A stretch of DNA of 64,000 nucleotides from Yamagishiella unicocca (GCA_003116995.1 BDSL01000001.1:868001-932000); one strand, 5' to 3'; counted from the stretch's first letter, positions 34,173 to 46,809 are shown. Notes: generated by a model not told the origin, from the sequence alone. Numbers and translations: made by a program.

Positions 34173-37100
34173 TCACGCTGTCTGGCCTACCTGGTTACGT
34201 ACTGCGCTTGTGAATGACTTCATCTCATGCGACCGCTGTGGGCCTCGGACTACAATGACCAGGCCGTCGTCCAGTGGCGGGCAGCTCAAGGGGGTCAGCT
34301 GCGGCTCTGGGGGGCCCGGCGTGCTGGCAGGCGTGATCAGGTTCATGAACTCTTGCGGAGCGGGTTCCGGCTGCGGCGTAAGCATGTTCACGACCGGGGA
34401 TGTCGCCGACGGCCCAGCGAATGTCCTCGGCACAGGTGGCGGCGTGGACATTTCCGACCTAGCCTTCGTGTTGCGCGCTAGGGCTGCTGCGCTGCCGGTG
34501 GTGGTGCGCCCCAGCAGGAGCAAGCCGCCGCCCGACGGCGCGCGACTGGGCGCGGCGGAGGAAACGGGTGTGCCCTCGTCGGCAGGACCGGGGCTTACTG
34601 CATCGGAACGGCTGCTGTGCTGGGGCCCCGTATAGGGACTAGTGCAGGCCTGCTGGTCGCTCATTTGGGCAATGGCCGTGTCCTGCCGAAGTTTTGTTAC
34701 CTCGGCTTGCAGCTGGTTATTCATTAGCTCCAGCTGGTGGATCTGCATTTACGTGTTCGGATACAGGGAATGAAGGGTCATGAACTTGAAACCAGGTAGA
34801 CCAGACAGGATGACATGGGCCAATACACGGGCCAGCACACTCCTTACGCTGGTGGCCATCTTCTCCCACAGTAACCCACTAACAGGCAAACGCACCAGTT
34901 TATCCTTGAGCTCCAGTTGACCCCGTTGGTTAGCCTCATCCCGCTTTTTCTCATTCTCCAGCAGCCGCACACGGTCCTGCAGCTGCTTCAGGGTGTCGGG
35001 CCGTGGCGCGACATCACGCTCAACCAGGGCCTCCAGCTTTGCCAAGCGGCCGGTAGCCTCGGCTTCTGCTCTCTGAGCGGTTTCCCGCAGGCGGTCGCAC
35101 TCTGCTTGCAGACGCGTCACCTGCTCTACGGCGGAGCTGCTGTCGGCTCGCAAGCGATCGCACTCAACCTGCATGCGCGCCAGCTGCTGCTCGTATAGAG
35201 CACCCGTTGCCCGCAGCCGTTCACACTCCGTCTGCAGTGGTACGAGCCGTTCTGTAGCGGCGGCTTCCGCAGCGTTGCGTGCTTCCTGCACCGCTGCTGC
35301 CAGGCCCACAGTGTGCGTGGCCGCTTGTTGGTCGACAGCGGCCGTCTGCTGAACTAGCTGCTCACGCAAAATAGCGATCTCTGTCTCAGCCGCCCCACGC
35401 ACGCTGTCCAGCCGTTCTTCAACTGCACCTGTCTGTGCATGAGCGGCCGCCAGCTGCTCCTTGAAATCTACCAGCTGCTCCTTGAAAGCCACCAGCTGCT
35501 CCTCCATCAGCTCAAGCTGTCCTGTGCGTTCTGCCAGCTGCTGCTGGGTGGCCCTGAGCTCTTCACGGGCAACCTCACCGTCCTCAACAGTGATGTCGCC
35601 GGCCCCTCCACCGGGTACCATTTCAGCCTGGGGTGGCGGCACTTGCCTCCGCAGCTCCTGCACCGCATCTTCGGCCTCCCGTAGTGCGCTGGTCAGGCGC
35701 TCCACCTCATGGCAGCCCTGGTCACGTGCTGCTGCCAGATCGCCCTCCAATGCTCGTACACGGTCTGCCTCCAGGCTTAAGCGCTGCTCGGCACCTTGAA
35801 GATGCAGACGCACAGTGTCCACTTCATGCAAGAAGTCCTGCTCGGTTTCTTTGGTGCAGCGCCGCAGCTGCACGATCTGCTCAAGCGCATCAGCCAAGTC
35901 CTGAGACTGACGCGCTGCAGATTGGTCTGCGTCGTCAAGCCGCTGCTGGAGATCGCGAACTCGCTGCTGAAGGGTGGATGCATCAGCTGTAGCAGTGCTG
36001 CTAGCGGCGTTTGCGTCGGCCCGGAGCTGCGCAAGCTGACGCTCCAGTTCGCGTTGCTGCTCCACATCTCCAGCCTCCGCCACCGCAAGCTGGCCTTTAA
36101 GCCACGTCAGCTGCGCAGCGGGAGATTGACAAGTGAGAATGCAGCTTTCGATTGCTGGTGGATGTGTGACACAAGCCAAGCCAGCCATGGCATACACATA
36201 ACGACAACATTGCAGCGGATAAATGCGCAGCGCGGATGTGAAGATGACTTCGTTTGTTAAGCTGTCTGTCGCAACTCATCCAAACACAATGCCAAATACA
36301 CGGCCAGGATCATACCATCCAGCGCATAACAGATGCAAACGGATCAACTACCATGTGCATCTTTGTGCATGACCGAGATGCAGCATGGGTGTCATTGCAA
36401 CACGCAAAGATGTTCCCACCTGCTCCTTTGCCTGCACGAGCTGCTCTTGAGCTGCCATGTGCTGCGCTTGGACCTGTTCTTTCAAAGCTCGCGCACCCGC
36501 TAGTTCCCCATTGAGCCGAGCGGCCTCCAGCTGTGCCTCCGTGACTTGCGAGCGCAGCTCGGCCGCTGTTCGAGACGCCGCACGCACCTCATCGCCGGCC
36601 GCTGTCAGAGCCGTCTGCAGGTCTTCGTTGCAGTGCTGCAGCTCCGATAGTTGGGCACGGGTGGTCGAGTGTGAGGCGCGTTCCAGCTCCAATGCTGCCT
36701 CTGCCTCCTGCTGTTGCCGCGAGCTCGTGCGCTGCAGCTCCACGTGTACCTCGGACAGCCGGTGCAGCTCCTCTCGCATCGCGTCAACGTGCCGCTCGCG
36801 GGTATGCCGCTCATGGCTGGACTCCAGGTCCGCCAATTGCTGCCTGAGCTTGGTGTTGATCGCCTGTGAGTGATGTGAACACGTGTGGAAGATATCGTTA
36901 CCGATTACTGCGTCCCGGCTGAGACAGACCAAAATAACCATGCATTAACCATTACCCCGTATTGGCCCCACCTCCCATGGCATCATAGGCATACCTGCAT
37001 ATGCTGCAGCTGGCAAGCAATCTCTTCAGGGCACGTTTGGACGGGCCGCTTAGGCGCGGGGTTGACCTGGGCAAACGTGCGAACGTTGCGCGCCCGCTGC

Positions 37101-39410
37101 GCGAACATCAGCGTGCCCTTTGTGACCGTAACGTCTGATTGGAAACGGTTGACGGTTGTCACCAGGGTCACTCGCGCATTGTGAGGGCTGAGTCCCTCAC
37201 GTAGCACCTGTGTAGGCAGGAAGCAGTGTTGTGAAAACCTCGGAGGTGGTCATGGCCTATACCCCAGCATTTCGGCCCGACAGCCTTTCATACTGTGCCA
37301 TCTGATCCTGAATTCGCACCTTCGTCAGGAGCGAGTCCCGGTACGGTACGTGGTGACTGCCGGTTGACATGCTGTTCACCACGCGCTCTAGCGCATTGAG
37401 CGATGAATTGATGAAAAGGGTTTCCTTCTGCTGCACGCTGCTGTTAGCGTGTAAGATGCTCTCGCTTCCTGCAACATTGAAATAACCATAAGAAATAACA
37501 CAGAAGTATCAACAACGAATTTATTGCTGGCATGGCAGATGACTTCGAGGCCGTTGGCGCAATCCCCCCAAACCCGTCGCCACAAGTACTGCAGCATGTA
37601 ACCTACCTGCTTACCCTCCGTACATGACGCAACAAGCAGCCTGGAGCCCACCCCGAGCTGGTTTCGTCCCGTGCTTACCTGCCAGGTCCACCAGGAACAG
37701 CGTAGAGGCGATCCCCTGCTCGTCCGGTGAGGTGGGCAACTGCTCAAGACGCAGCTTGACGAATGCGTGGCTGCGACTGCTGGTGGCGTTGCGAGCCGTT
37801 GAGTCCTTAGTCCGGTTCTGTAGGGCCTCCAGGATCAGGCTGATGGCCGTTTCCACTACAGGACGAGAGCCGCGATTGTTGTTATTAGATTTCGGAAGGC
37901 TATCAATCGCAAATCATGGCACCGGAAGGCACCTTACTTTCAAACGCGCCTGCTTACGCCCCAAGACTACCATATGGACACAAATCCCAGGTCGCGTCGT
38001 AAGACACACGGCTAGGAGTGTGCTCGCATTGGATATGTGCATGGCCTGGTTATTACGCACATCTACGCCCCATATAAGGGGCTCTATCCACGCACGATAC
38101 GCACCCGGCAGCGTTTGCAGACTGCCTGCCCAATCCGGAACTATGCAGGAGGTCGGCAGTATCTTACCATTGTTGATTTGCTTGGGTTTGTGCAATAGAT
38201 ACAGGTCTTTCATCAGCAACCGCCTCTCCGCGCCCGAGGCATCCAAAAGGCTGTAGACTTCGTCATTGTACAATTCGAAGACGGACAGGTGGAGCCGCAC
38301 ATGGTACGTCCCAATGCACACCAGCTCGTCCACACGGTTTAGTACCAAATGAAGCAGACCTTGCACCTACGCAGTGACGGCGGCGTAAGCTTTCCAGAGG
38401 GTAACCGCTGATTACAGCATGGCACACGCAGCATGAGGCCCTATCCAAGCAAATAGACGATGCAATATGTGCTCGTTTCGCATGGCCTCTGGGGGAACAG
38501 AACGCACCTGGACCGCGCCTGGCTCATTGCAGCCAAACATAGAGTAGGTCTTGCCCGACCCCGTCTGGCCGTACGCCATGATCGAGACATTCATACCTTC
38601 CAGGTACTGGCCTACCAGGCCCCCGCCGATAGCTGCACGCGGCAATTTGCAGTAGTGAGGTGGTGGTCATGCGGTTGCTATAAGGTAGAAAACCCTGTGT
38701 TAGTTGCCTGTGTGAAACCCCCAGTGTGCGCCGAAATCGTACCATCGAATACTTGCTGGTTTGTTGCATCGTCCAACACGCCGTCGAAGTCGGCAAACCT
38801 GGGGCGAAGGACAAAAAGTTGCAAGTGGTGCTTGAACACCAAGCATGCGCAGGCCTGGTGCCGAGGTAACTTACCAATTTTCCCTTCCGTGGCTTGTTGG
38901 GATTGCGATCCCACGCTTGCCATCCTTCTCGCAGACATACAGTGCCTCTTTCGTGCGGCCTGTTCGTAAGCCCACGAACATGCAAGGTCAGTTTTGGGAC
39001 AGCTGTCAGCTGCCAGCACAGAGAGACAGGCGGCTCTCACCCTGCTTGAGGTCGTCTTCCATCACTGGTTTGACTCGGACGTAAACCTGAAGCCCGGCAT
39101 ATGTGACAGACCCCGTCTAGTTACATGCACCACGGTCAGCGGTCGACTGGCCTTAAGCAGCGACAGATTGCTGCCACACCTTCACAGAGTCGCCAGCAAG
39201 AGGAGACACGCGTCTCTTAAATGTTGTGGACGGCTCAGGAGGCAGTTGCAGCGGCCGTGGTTTGACGCACGTCTGTGCTTGGCGGAACAGATGCCCGCCG
39301 CGGCCGACAATCCCTTTTGGCGTGCATTCGGACGCCTCCGAGCCTTCGGCGTCAATTATGGCCCGCCTGGACATCAGGTGGCGTGGGGTCTTAATAACCG
39401 AATTCCTCAT
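34173..39410 (-). CDS. Divergent N-terminal-motor kinesin, about 1169 aa, 12 exons
   Basis: Exons in phase: 39180-39410, 39041-39086, 38875-38959, 38743-38798, 38508-38632, 38168-38366, 37679-37855, 37320-37468, 36995-37207, 36420-36863, 34896-36110, 34173-34742. A basic 73-residue extension leads into the motor at DSVKVYVRVKP. P-loop AYGQTGSGKTYSMFG (about 159), switch I NATSSRSHAF (about 270) and switch II DLAGSE (about 303) are intact, so it should bind and hydrolyse ATP and move on microtubules. Elsewhere the motor is unusual: HVPYRDSLLTKVL instead of the common PYRDSKLTRLL, and LVTTVNRFQSDVTVTKGTLM where SPs...ETLsTL is expected. From about 428 to 980 it is a heptad-rich coiled coil full of Gln, Glu and Arg. 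The last 190 residues are Ser/Pro/Thr-rich. It should dimerise; cargo is unknown. I cannot place it in a kinesin family. Confidence 0.9.
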
Positions 39411-39662
39411 TGTATTTACAAGTCGCTCAGGGCATGGTCGGGACCCACTACAACGTCATCAGTATCGTTATGGGAAATCAAACATTGTTCCAACAAATTG
39501 TAAAATAGCAGCGAAGGAAGTGGAGCGGAGTAAATTCACACACGGCACGGATTCCGGTTCCAATCCTGCACTTATGGACGACTTGAATAAGGATTGACAT
39601 CGTTGCGCTATCGCAGTTTTCCCAACTTATATTCTCCTAACCAGCTTTGTAAATGACGTTGA
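39411..39662. other. Very short tandem intergenic gap RS protein / kinesin
   Basis: Only 252 bases separate the stop of the RS-rich gene from the kinesin ATG, both on the minus strand. The only TGTAA on that strand (plus-strand TTACA, 39416-39420) lies 6 bases before the kinesin ATG. Either the RS gene 3' UTR overlaps the kinesin 5' UTR and promoter or the kinesin start is farther downstream. Confidence 0.55.
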
Positions 39663-42600
39663 CTAAGGTGGCGCATCTGCCATGGCAAAGCCGCCAAAGC
39701 TTCCTTGCATCGGCGCAACTGGCTGATGGGCGGCCGCAGATACGGAAGGCTCCCCCATGACGCCGGCTGGCTGCATATTTGGAATTGGCGCTGCTGGTGA
39801 CGGTTCCGCTATGATTGCCTGCGGGGCTGTGGCCTGTGGCGAAGCTACCGCCGCTGGCATTTGCATCGCCGGCTGCTCTGGTGCAGGTGCTTTTGGCGGT
39901 GCAGGGGCCTGGCTGAGTGCCGCAGCTGACTGGCGCACATGCGCTGCGGAAGCGGCCATGGACGCTTCAGAACCGCCTCTCGTTCTCGCAACAACAGGCG
40001 GAGACTCAGCGGCCGAGGCAGCGGAGGCTCGTGAGCGCCAGCTGGCCGCAGACCGGAGACTGTCCTGGCGTTGCGGCGCGGGTGGCATCGGGCCTGGGGT
40101 CCCAGCTTCTCCAAAATCGTCGTCCTCTTCCCGCACCTGCTCCCGGCGCCTCATTGACGACCTAGGAGGCGCCAGCTCCTCCTCGCCATCGCCGCGTTCC
40201 GACGGCGCGAGTGGGGTTGCGCTTCCGCGGCTGCGGGGCAGGCTGGCAGGGCGGCTTGGGGGCCGGCTTGCCGGCTGGCTCAGTGGTCGGCTCACTGGTC
40301 GGCTCACTGGACGGCTCACCACAACCTCCTCCTCGTCCTCCTCCGTTGTCTCGGGAATGATAAACCCGTCGCCCTTCTGTGTCATCTTCTTGGTCTTGAT
40401 GTTGCCCGTCTTGGTCCTGAGCTTCTCCTTGGTGCTCATCGGCGGCTGCTCGCTGGCAGCATCCGCAGCGCCGTTGCCGCCGCGTCCATGGCGCGCCTCC
40501 CTCCCTTCGCGATCTCCCCGCTCCCGTGCCTCCCGCTCGCGTTCATCCCGCTCCCGCTCGCGGTGCCGCCGCTCCTGCCGGTCCATCTTGGCCTCGCGCT
40601 CCTTGCTGCGCAGCTCTCGCTCGTGGCTCCGCACGGCCCTCTCGCGGCTGCGGAACGACCGCTCCCTGCTGCGGTGCTCCCGCTCCAGGCTCCGGTTGAC
40701 GTGCTCCATCGTGCGGTCATCCTGCCGGCGGTGGCGGCCGTCACGGTCATCGGGGCGCCGGCTGCGGCGGTCACGGCTGCGATGCTCACGACTGCGACTT
40801 TGGCGCCGACGTTCAGTTTTGCGCTCGCGGTCACGCTCGTCGTCGCGGTGCTGGCTGCTCCTGCGCTCACGGTGGCGCAGCTCGCCGTCGCCTCCGTGCC
40901 GTCGCCGGCTCCGGTTACCGGATGGGCTGCGACGGCGCCTGCAGTGGAGGGCAGGGGTTGAACGGATGTTGCAAGGAAGCGTAAGCACACACAGTGCATA
41001 AACAGGTGTACGGCCGGCATGAGTCCATACACGCTGCTTGGGGGCACCAAGCAGGTGCTTCGTTGTTATGTCATGCCCTGCAGTGCTGTACACTGGCCAA
41101 CGCGCGCCCGAATGCCCAGGCGATCATGCACGTGGACGGCTAGGCACAACACCCGTGCTGTGCTGCGCTCGTGTGTTGTGTGCCATGCATGTGGATAATG
41201 AGTTGCATTACGTCTGAGCCGGTTAAGCCATAGACATCATGCATATGTGCTCGCGATGGCCTTGCATGGCTCGGACGATGAACCGAGCCACATGGCTTGG
41301 CTTCTCCAAGCCCTGACCCCTCGCTAGATCGCAAACGAAACGTATCGCAAGCAAAGCAAGCAACGTTCAGGCAAAGGCGTACTTGTGTCACTCAGGTGTC
41401 ACTCATACACGCGGATGTCGCCCACCTGCTGCTTTCCCGTGGCCTGCTGCGCCTCTTCACCGGAGCGCTCTGATCCGAGGTACCGGCATGCCGACCGTGG
41501 CGCCGCTTCTCCCGCTCCCGCTCCCGGCTGCCACCACCACCACCACGGCTTCCGTCGCGGTGCCGGCTGCGATCCCCGTGCCGCCGGCCGCTGGCAGGGC
41601 TCCCACGCCGCTCCGCTCGCCGGCGGCGCTCCCGCTCGCCATCGCTGGCGCCGCTGTCGTCACGGTGCCGGCGGTGCCTGCTCCGACTGCCATGCCTGCG
41701 TGGGGGCGGCGTGGCGCCGCTGCGGCGGCTGCTGGCAGTTGGCCCTGTTAGGTCGCTGGATGGCGTGACGTAAGACGATATGGACAGGAGCTCGGGCTCG
41801 GGCCGCCGCAGACTGTGGTGCTGCCGTTCGCGGTCTTTGCTGCGGCGCCTGCTGCCGCCGCGGTGCCGGCGGCGGTGCTCGTGCTCGCTTTCACGTGAAG
41901 ACGGCGACGGCGTGCGGCTGCGTGAGGGGCTGCTGGGAGCGCTGTTCCGGTGCCTCCGGTGGTGGTCCCTGTGCCGCTCCTCTTTGTGCTTCTTGTCCTT
42001 CTTTCGGCGCGCCTTGTCGCGTTTGCCGCCAGAGTCGCGGTCCCGGCCGCTTTCAGCACCGCTGGAGCTGGGCGACCTACTGCTGCTCCTGCTGGAGTCA
42101 CGCTTCTTGTCCTTGGTCTTTCCCTTCTTCTTCTCCTTTTCCTTGCTCTTGCTCCTGCTCTTCCGCCGGTCCCTGTCCCCGTCCTTAGAGTCCTTGTCTT
42201 TGTGCCTGCTTCGCCTACGGCCATCCTCCCTGTCCTTCTCCACCGCCTGGCTGCCGTCTTCGGTGTCTGGCGGCAGGCCATCCTCCTGCAGATCACCGCC
42301 AAAGTTATACTCCAGCGGCAGCACGTCCCTGTGAGAGTTGGAACGGGGCAGCCGTCAGCACCACAAGGTTGCGGGAGGCTCGAGGACACCCGCCGGGAGG
42401 CCCTCCGGACACATTGCACGGGGGAAACACCTGCGGCCACTTACGCGTGGCCGCCAATGTTGACCTTGCCCATGATCTGGAAGTTATTACCTGCGATTAG
42501 AGAGTGAAGGCAACGGTCAATGGGAAGTTGCAAGGGAAACCCGTGTACAATCCAGTCAATGGGGAGGGCAGATTGAGCCTTATGGAGGAGTGCGTCGCCT

Positions 42601-43437
42601 GGTAGCGCCCTGACCTCGTGTGCTGCATTTAAAGTGTTTGGTGAAGTTCGGATGACTTAAGAGGTCCCAACTGTCACCAAATGCGCCACAGAGCGCCCCA
42701 CAGCGTTGCACTTCGCATGCATGCCCAATACCTACGTCGCAGGAGCTCTTGGATTTTCTTGGCGTCCCGCTTTGCCTTCAAGCGGTCGATCTCCTCATTG
42801 ACGTAGAAGTGACGTCCGGGCTTGTGTGCTTGTTTCAGATACTGCAAGGATGGGAACCGGATTTGGTGTATGGCCAGGGCTATGATGGTCAGGGTTGAAG
42901 GTGAACAAAGTGTGTAAGCGTGTGGTCAAGGACTTGCGCGGCTGCATTGTCAAGTATGAATGATATAATATGATGGACATGGGAAGCTACGTTAGGACGC
43001 TTGGAGGTAGCCGCGGAGTCCCCAAGCCATCGTTAAACCATGTCCCGCGCCATGGCAGTCCACAGCGGGAAGAGCAGCCTATGCAACTTGTTTGGACATA
43101 AGACTCACCACGAAAGCACCCTTCGCCTTCCTCTCCTTAATTTCGGGCTCCGTCGCGCGCTCGGCCAGGCCACGGCCCCAGTCTTTGTGAGGGTCATCAG
43201 GCGGCTCACTGTCCACCACCGACTCCGCATCACTCCCGCCAAAGGCCGCCTTCAGCAGGCCCAGCTCTCTGCAGCGAGCACGACGCAGGCCGGTCGGTTT
43301 TCCGTTACAGTGTGCCTCGCCGAACCAGGACCTGCTGCTCTGAAGGCCCCATCCAACATTCCGTAGTGCACTAAACAAGCAATTTGCCAGATGGGTTCGT
43401 CGCAAAGGGGTGCAACTCACTCGTCTTCGCTGGACAT
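39663..43437 (-). CDS. RS/RE-rich protein, 835 aa, probable splicing-related factor
   Basis: Six exons in phase: 43421-43437, 43109-43268, 42736-42841, 42445-42490, 41426-42328, 39663-40938. The first 130 residues form a non-repetitive core: MSSEDEELGLLKAAFGGSD, DDPHKDWGRGLAERATEPEI, HKPGRHFYVNEEIDRLKAKR, NNFQIMGKVNIGGHADVLPL. Next come about 450 residues of Arg/Ser/Asp/Glu/Lys/His-rich sequence with many RS, SR, RE and RD dipeptides, as in SR-related nuclear splicing proteins. The last 200 residues are Ala/Pro/Ser-rich with a tandem SRPVSRPVSRPLSQP stretch. There is no RRM. A nuclear-speckle or spliceosomal role is inferred from the RS composition; I do not recognise the core. The second-last join (AGCAG + G) keeps the RS character, supporting one gene rather than two. 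Confidence 0.85.
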
Positions 43438-44204
43438 GGCTGACACTTCCGAGCGGCGAGCAGACGGCCGGTCAGCCTAAGGGTTAACAACCCATATTAC
43501 GCACATTATTAGCTCTGTAGATTACTCCTTGGACCCGTCAATTAGGACGGGTCGGCTGGGGGCGGTTATAGGGAGGTTGTCTTTGTTGCAGGTCAAGTAC
43601 TATGGCCGTTGCCGCGCCCGTAAAGAAGGTTTATGGATGTAAATCAGTCATCTGTGAGTAAAACTTTAAATAGTAATGCTGACCACATGCAAGCCACCGT
43701 CGTAACCATCCTAATGCGCAATGGCAATGCGTATGTCTGATGAGCTGTGCACTTTTAATTCGTCTATACATACTTCTTTAGCATCGTAGCTTTGGGCTTC
43801 ATTACAGGCGCGCGGCACTGGACTGGGCACTGCGCACAGCCGCGCTCTGCCGCAGACATTAGCTCAACATCGAATGCTGCGTGTACACTTGAATCAGTTT
43901 ACGCTAAGGTGCTGTTCACGAGTATCGCCGGTAGACTTGGCCGCGACACGCCGCAACAGGTTCGCAGTCCTTGCCACAGGCGTAGGAGAGCCGCTGGGTA
44001 GGCAGGCATCGCCGCGCGTAGGTACGACAGCTATCAGGCGGGGAGACATCGCCATGCGGGGACAGCCGTCGACTGGGGTTCGACGGACCAACCACCCGCC
44101 TCCCCGCCGGCAGCGCCCTTCATCCCCTTCCCTTCCTCTGCACCCTTTCCAACGTCGTCGTGCTCCCAGAAACACGAAAATCCCCCAACTCGTGGCAACT
44201 GGCC
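43438..44204. promoter_or_regulatory. Divergent promoter region RS protein / pyridoxal kinase
   Basis: About 770 bases between two opposite start codons, A/T-rich in the middle (43480-43800). No in-frame upstream extension of the kinase ATG is convincing. I see no defined element. Confidence 0.45.
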
Positions 44205-46809
44205 ATGGAGGAGGGACAGGCGCTGCCGCGCGTGCTGTCCATCCAGTCGCATGTCGTACACGGCTACGTGGGCAACAAGTGCGCCGTGTTCACCCTCCAA
44301 GTGCTCGGACTGGAGGTGGGGCGCGCGTGAGGGGGCAGGGAGGGAGGGCAGGGAGGGAGGACTAGGCAGGGTATTCAAGAGTAGGTTGTGGACGGGTGCC
44401 ACTGGGGGCGGTGCGGCGGCGTCAGCGTGGATCGGAACTGCCGGCAGACGAGCAGGCCTACCTCGCCAACTACTTGGTCCCCAGGGGGCTGTTATGTTGG
44501 TTGCTTTCTTGTACGACGGTGGTACGGCATACTGTCGGCGCGTCCTGGCGCTTTGCTGCAGTATTTCCAGGCCCCGGCTGCCTCCTCACTCCGCCCCTTC
44601 CGCCCCCCAGGTCGACCCCATCTACAGCGTCCAGTTCTCCAACCACACCGGCTACCCCGTCTTCAAGGGCCCTGTGTTCGACGGCGAGCACCTGCGGACC
44701 CTGGTGGGCGGCCTGGAGGCTAACAAGCTGCTCACACACACGCACCTGCTGACGGGTGGGGCGCTGGTCGGAGGGGGTGTAGGGGGGAGGATGCCATGGG
44801 GCGAGGGTAGGGGGAGATAGGGTGGGTGGAATGCACACTAGCGCACCCCCCGTGCCGTCTACGCTTGGAGCGGGTGTGCGTTGATCCAACCAGGTACTAG
44901 GCACCAGGCAGGGGCAGGCACCCCTTCGCTCTCCCCATCTGCTGCTGCTCTCCCCACCTGCCGCAGGCTACATCGGCAGCCTGTCGCTGCTCCAAGCCAT
45001 CGCGGACGTATGCACCAGCCTCAAGCGCCACTCGCCCGACCTCACATACGGTGAGCGGTCGAGGCAACACCCTGCCTCACCACCCTGCGGAGTGCTGCGC
45101 CCCCGGCCACTGACGCCCCGGTGGGCGCCGCCTTCCACAACCCATTCACCCACCATCCCCCCCGCTTCCCCACGACCCAACCCTCCACCACCCCTAACCC
45201 CACACTCTCGACCTCTGAGAAAGTAAGCGATACCGTACGGCACACCCCATCTAAGCTCCCCCGCCACCACCACCCCGTCACCACCACCAGTAACGCGGCC
45301 CCTTTCCCCGCCCCCTCCCCCCGCCCAGTCTGCGACCCCGTGCTGGGCGACGAGGGCCGCCTGTACGTCGCCCGGGAGCTGGTGGACGCCTACGCCGCCA
45401 CGATCGTGCCTCTGGCCTCCGTGCTGGTGCCCAACCAGTTCGAGGCGGAGCAGCTGACCGGTGGGGCGCCCATCAGCAGCCTGGCGGCGGCGCTGGCGGC
45501 TTGTGACCAGCTGCACGCGCGGGGGCCCCACACGGTCATCATCACGAGCATGGCGCTCCCCGGGGACCCCGACGGCATCACGCTGGTGGCCTCCACCCGG
45601 CTGCCGCAGGGCGCTGAGGGGCGGCTTGGCGGGGCCACGAGGCTGCACATGCGGATCGACCGCATCAAGGCCTACTTCACGGGGACAGGTGGGTGCCGGG
45701 TGGGTGCCGGGTGGGTGCCGGGTGGGTGCCGGGTGGGTGACGGGATGAAGGGGAGGCTTGGGGGTGGAGGAGGTGTTGCAGAGGAAACGGACACCCGTAG
45801 GCCGGCGCTGAAACGTAAAATAGAGCAGGAGACGTTTGGAGGAGGGGGGGAACGGGTGTCGGTTTACCGCTGGGCGCTGAAGTGCCAACAGTACGAGGTG
45901 CATGTGGTGTCGTACACGTACGTGGGTGCTTTGTTGCCTGGCGGGATGCCGAGCCGTGACGTGACTCGCCTCCTTCCCCGACCCCCCTGGCGCGGGTTGT
46001 GTGTGGGTTTATGCGACGGCACCAGGGGACTTGTTCGCCGCGCTGCTGCTGGCGTGGATGCACCACCACCCCGGCGACCTGGCCACAGCCATCGAGAAGG
46101 CCGTGGGGGGGCTGCAGGCGGTGCTGGCGGACACGGTACGGCACTGCGGGCCGGCGGCGCTGGCGGCGGAGCGCACGGCGGAGGTGGGGGGGGCGGGGGG
46201 AGGGGGCAGGGGGGAGCGGTGCAGATGGACAAGGTGGGCCTTACGTGCGGGGGGCCTTACGTGGGCGGGGCCAGCGCGCGCGGCGGCGCACGTGCTAACG
46301 GAACGTGTCGGTGTGTTGGAGTGGGATGTGACGAAAGCCTTGTAATCGGTGTAAACGCGTGTGGAGTGGGAGGGCAGGGTGGCGGGGCCCGGACCACCAG
46401 GTGCGAGGCGCGGCATCACGTGGTGCCGCTCGAACACGGGTGACCAGGAGCGGATGTGACCTGGTGCCGTCGTGCAGCCGCGCGCGGCAGGCGAGTCTGA
46501 TTGGAGGTGGAGGGACAAGGCCCAGGTGCGCAGAGGCCCGCCCCTGAACCACTTCCACCAGCCGGGGTCGAGCATGTAACGTCATGTCTTGCGGCGCCTT
46601 ATATGGCCTTTCGGGCTGCGTGTGGCAGGCGTGTCAGCGCCCTGCCCCTCGTCCGCGGCCACCCCTGCCCTCTCCAGGTGTGTGCGCTGCGGGAGCTCCG
46701 GCTCATACCCTGCCAGGGGAAGCTGCAGGACCCGACCATACGCTACCGCTGTGAGGTGGCGGAGCCGGCGGCGGAGCCGGAGGTGGCCGAGCCAACGGCT
46801 GGAGCATGA
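44205..46809 (+). CDS. PDXK: Pyridoxal kinase, 329 aa, 6 exons
   Basis: Exons in phase: 44205-44315, 44611-44755, 44967-45050, 45329-45688, 46026-46183, 46678-46809. The enzyme phosphorylates pyridoxal, pyridoxine and pyridoxamine with ATP in the vitamin B6 salvage route. Visible family features: [20 protein letters not shown] at the N-terminus, [19 protein letters not shown] for substrate contact, [34 protein letters not shown] for the ATP-binding region, [15 protein letters not shown], and the catalytic anion-hole motif [13 protein letters not shown] with its Asp. Length is close to the roughly 310 residues usual for the family; the excess is an Ala/Glu/Pro C-terminus. No targeting peptide is evident. 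The plant relative is SOS4. The fourth intron begins with a tandem repeat that copies its own splice donor. Confidence 0.93.
45689..45743 (+). repeat. 11-bp minisatellite starting at a splice donor, 5 copies
   Basis: Five head-to-tail copies of GTGGGTGCCGG (the last is GTGGGTGACGG). The first begins at the first base of pyridoxal kinase intron 4, so every unit offers a GTGGGT donor-like sequence. Confidence 0.9.

Noticed and set aside
46575..46579. TGTAA near 46575 as the end of pyridoxal kinase
   Set aside because: It lies in the last intron, before the final coding exon at 46678.
44205..46809. Ribokinase or PfkB sugar kinase instead of pyridoxal kinase
   Set aside because: The N-terminal [13 protein letters not shown] and [11 protein letters not shown] motifs are specific to pyridoxal kinases within this superfamily.
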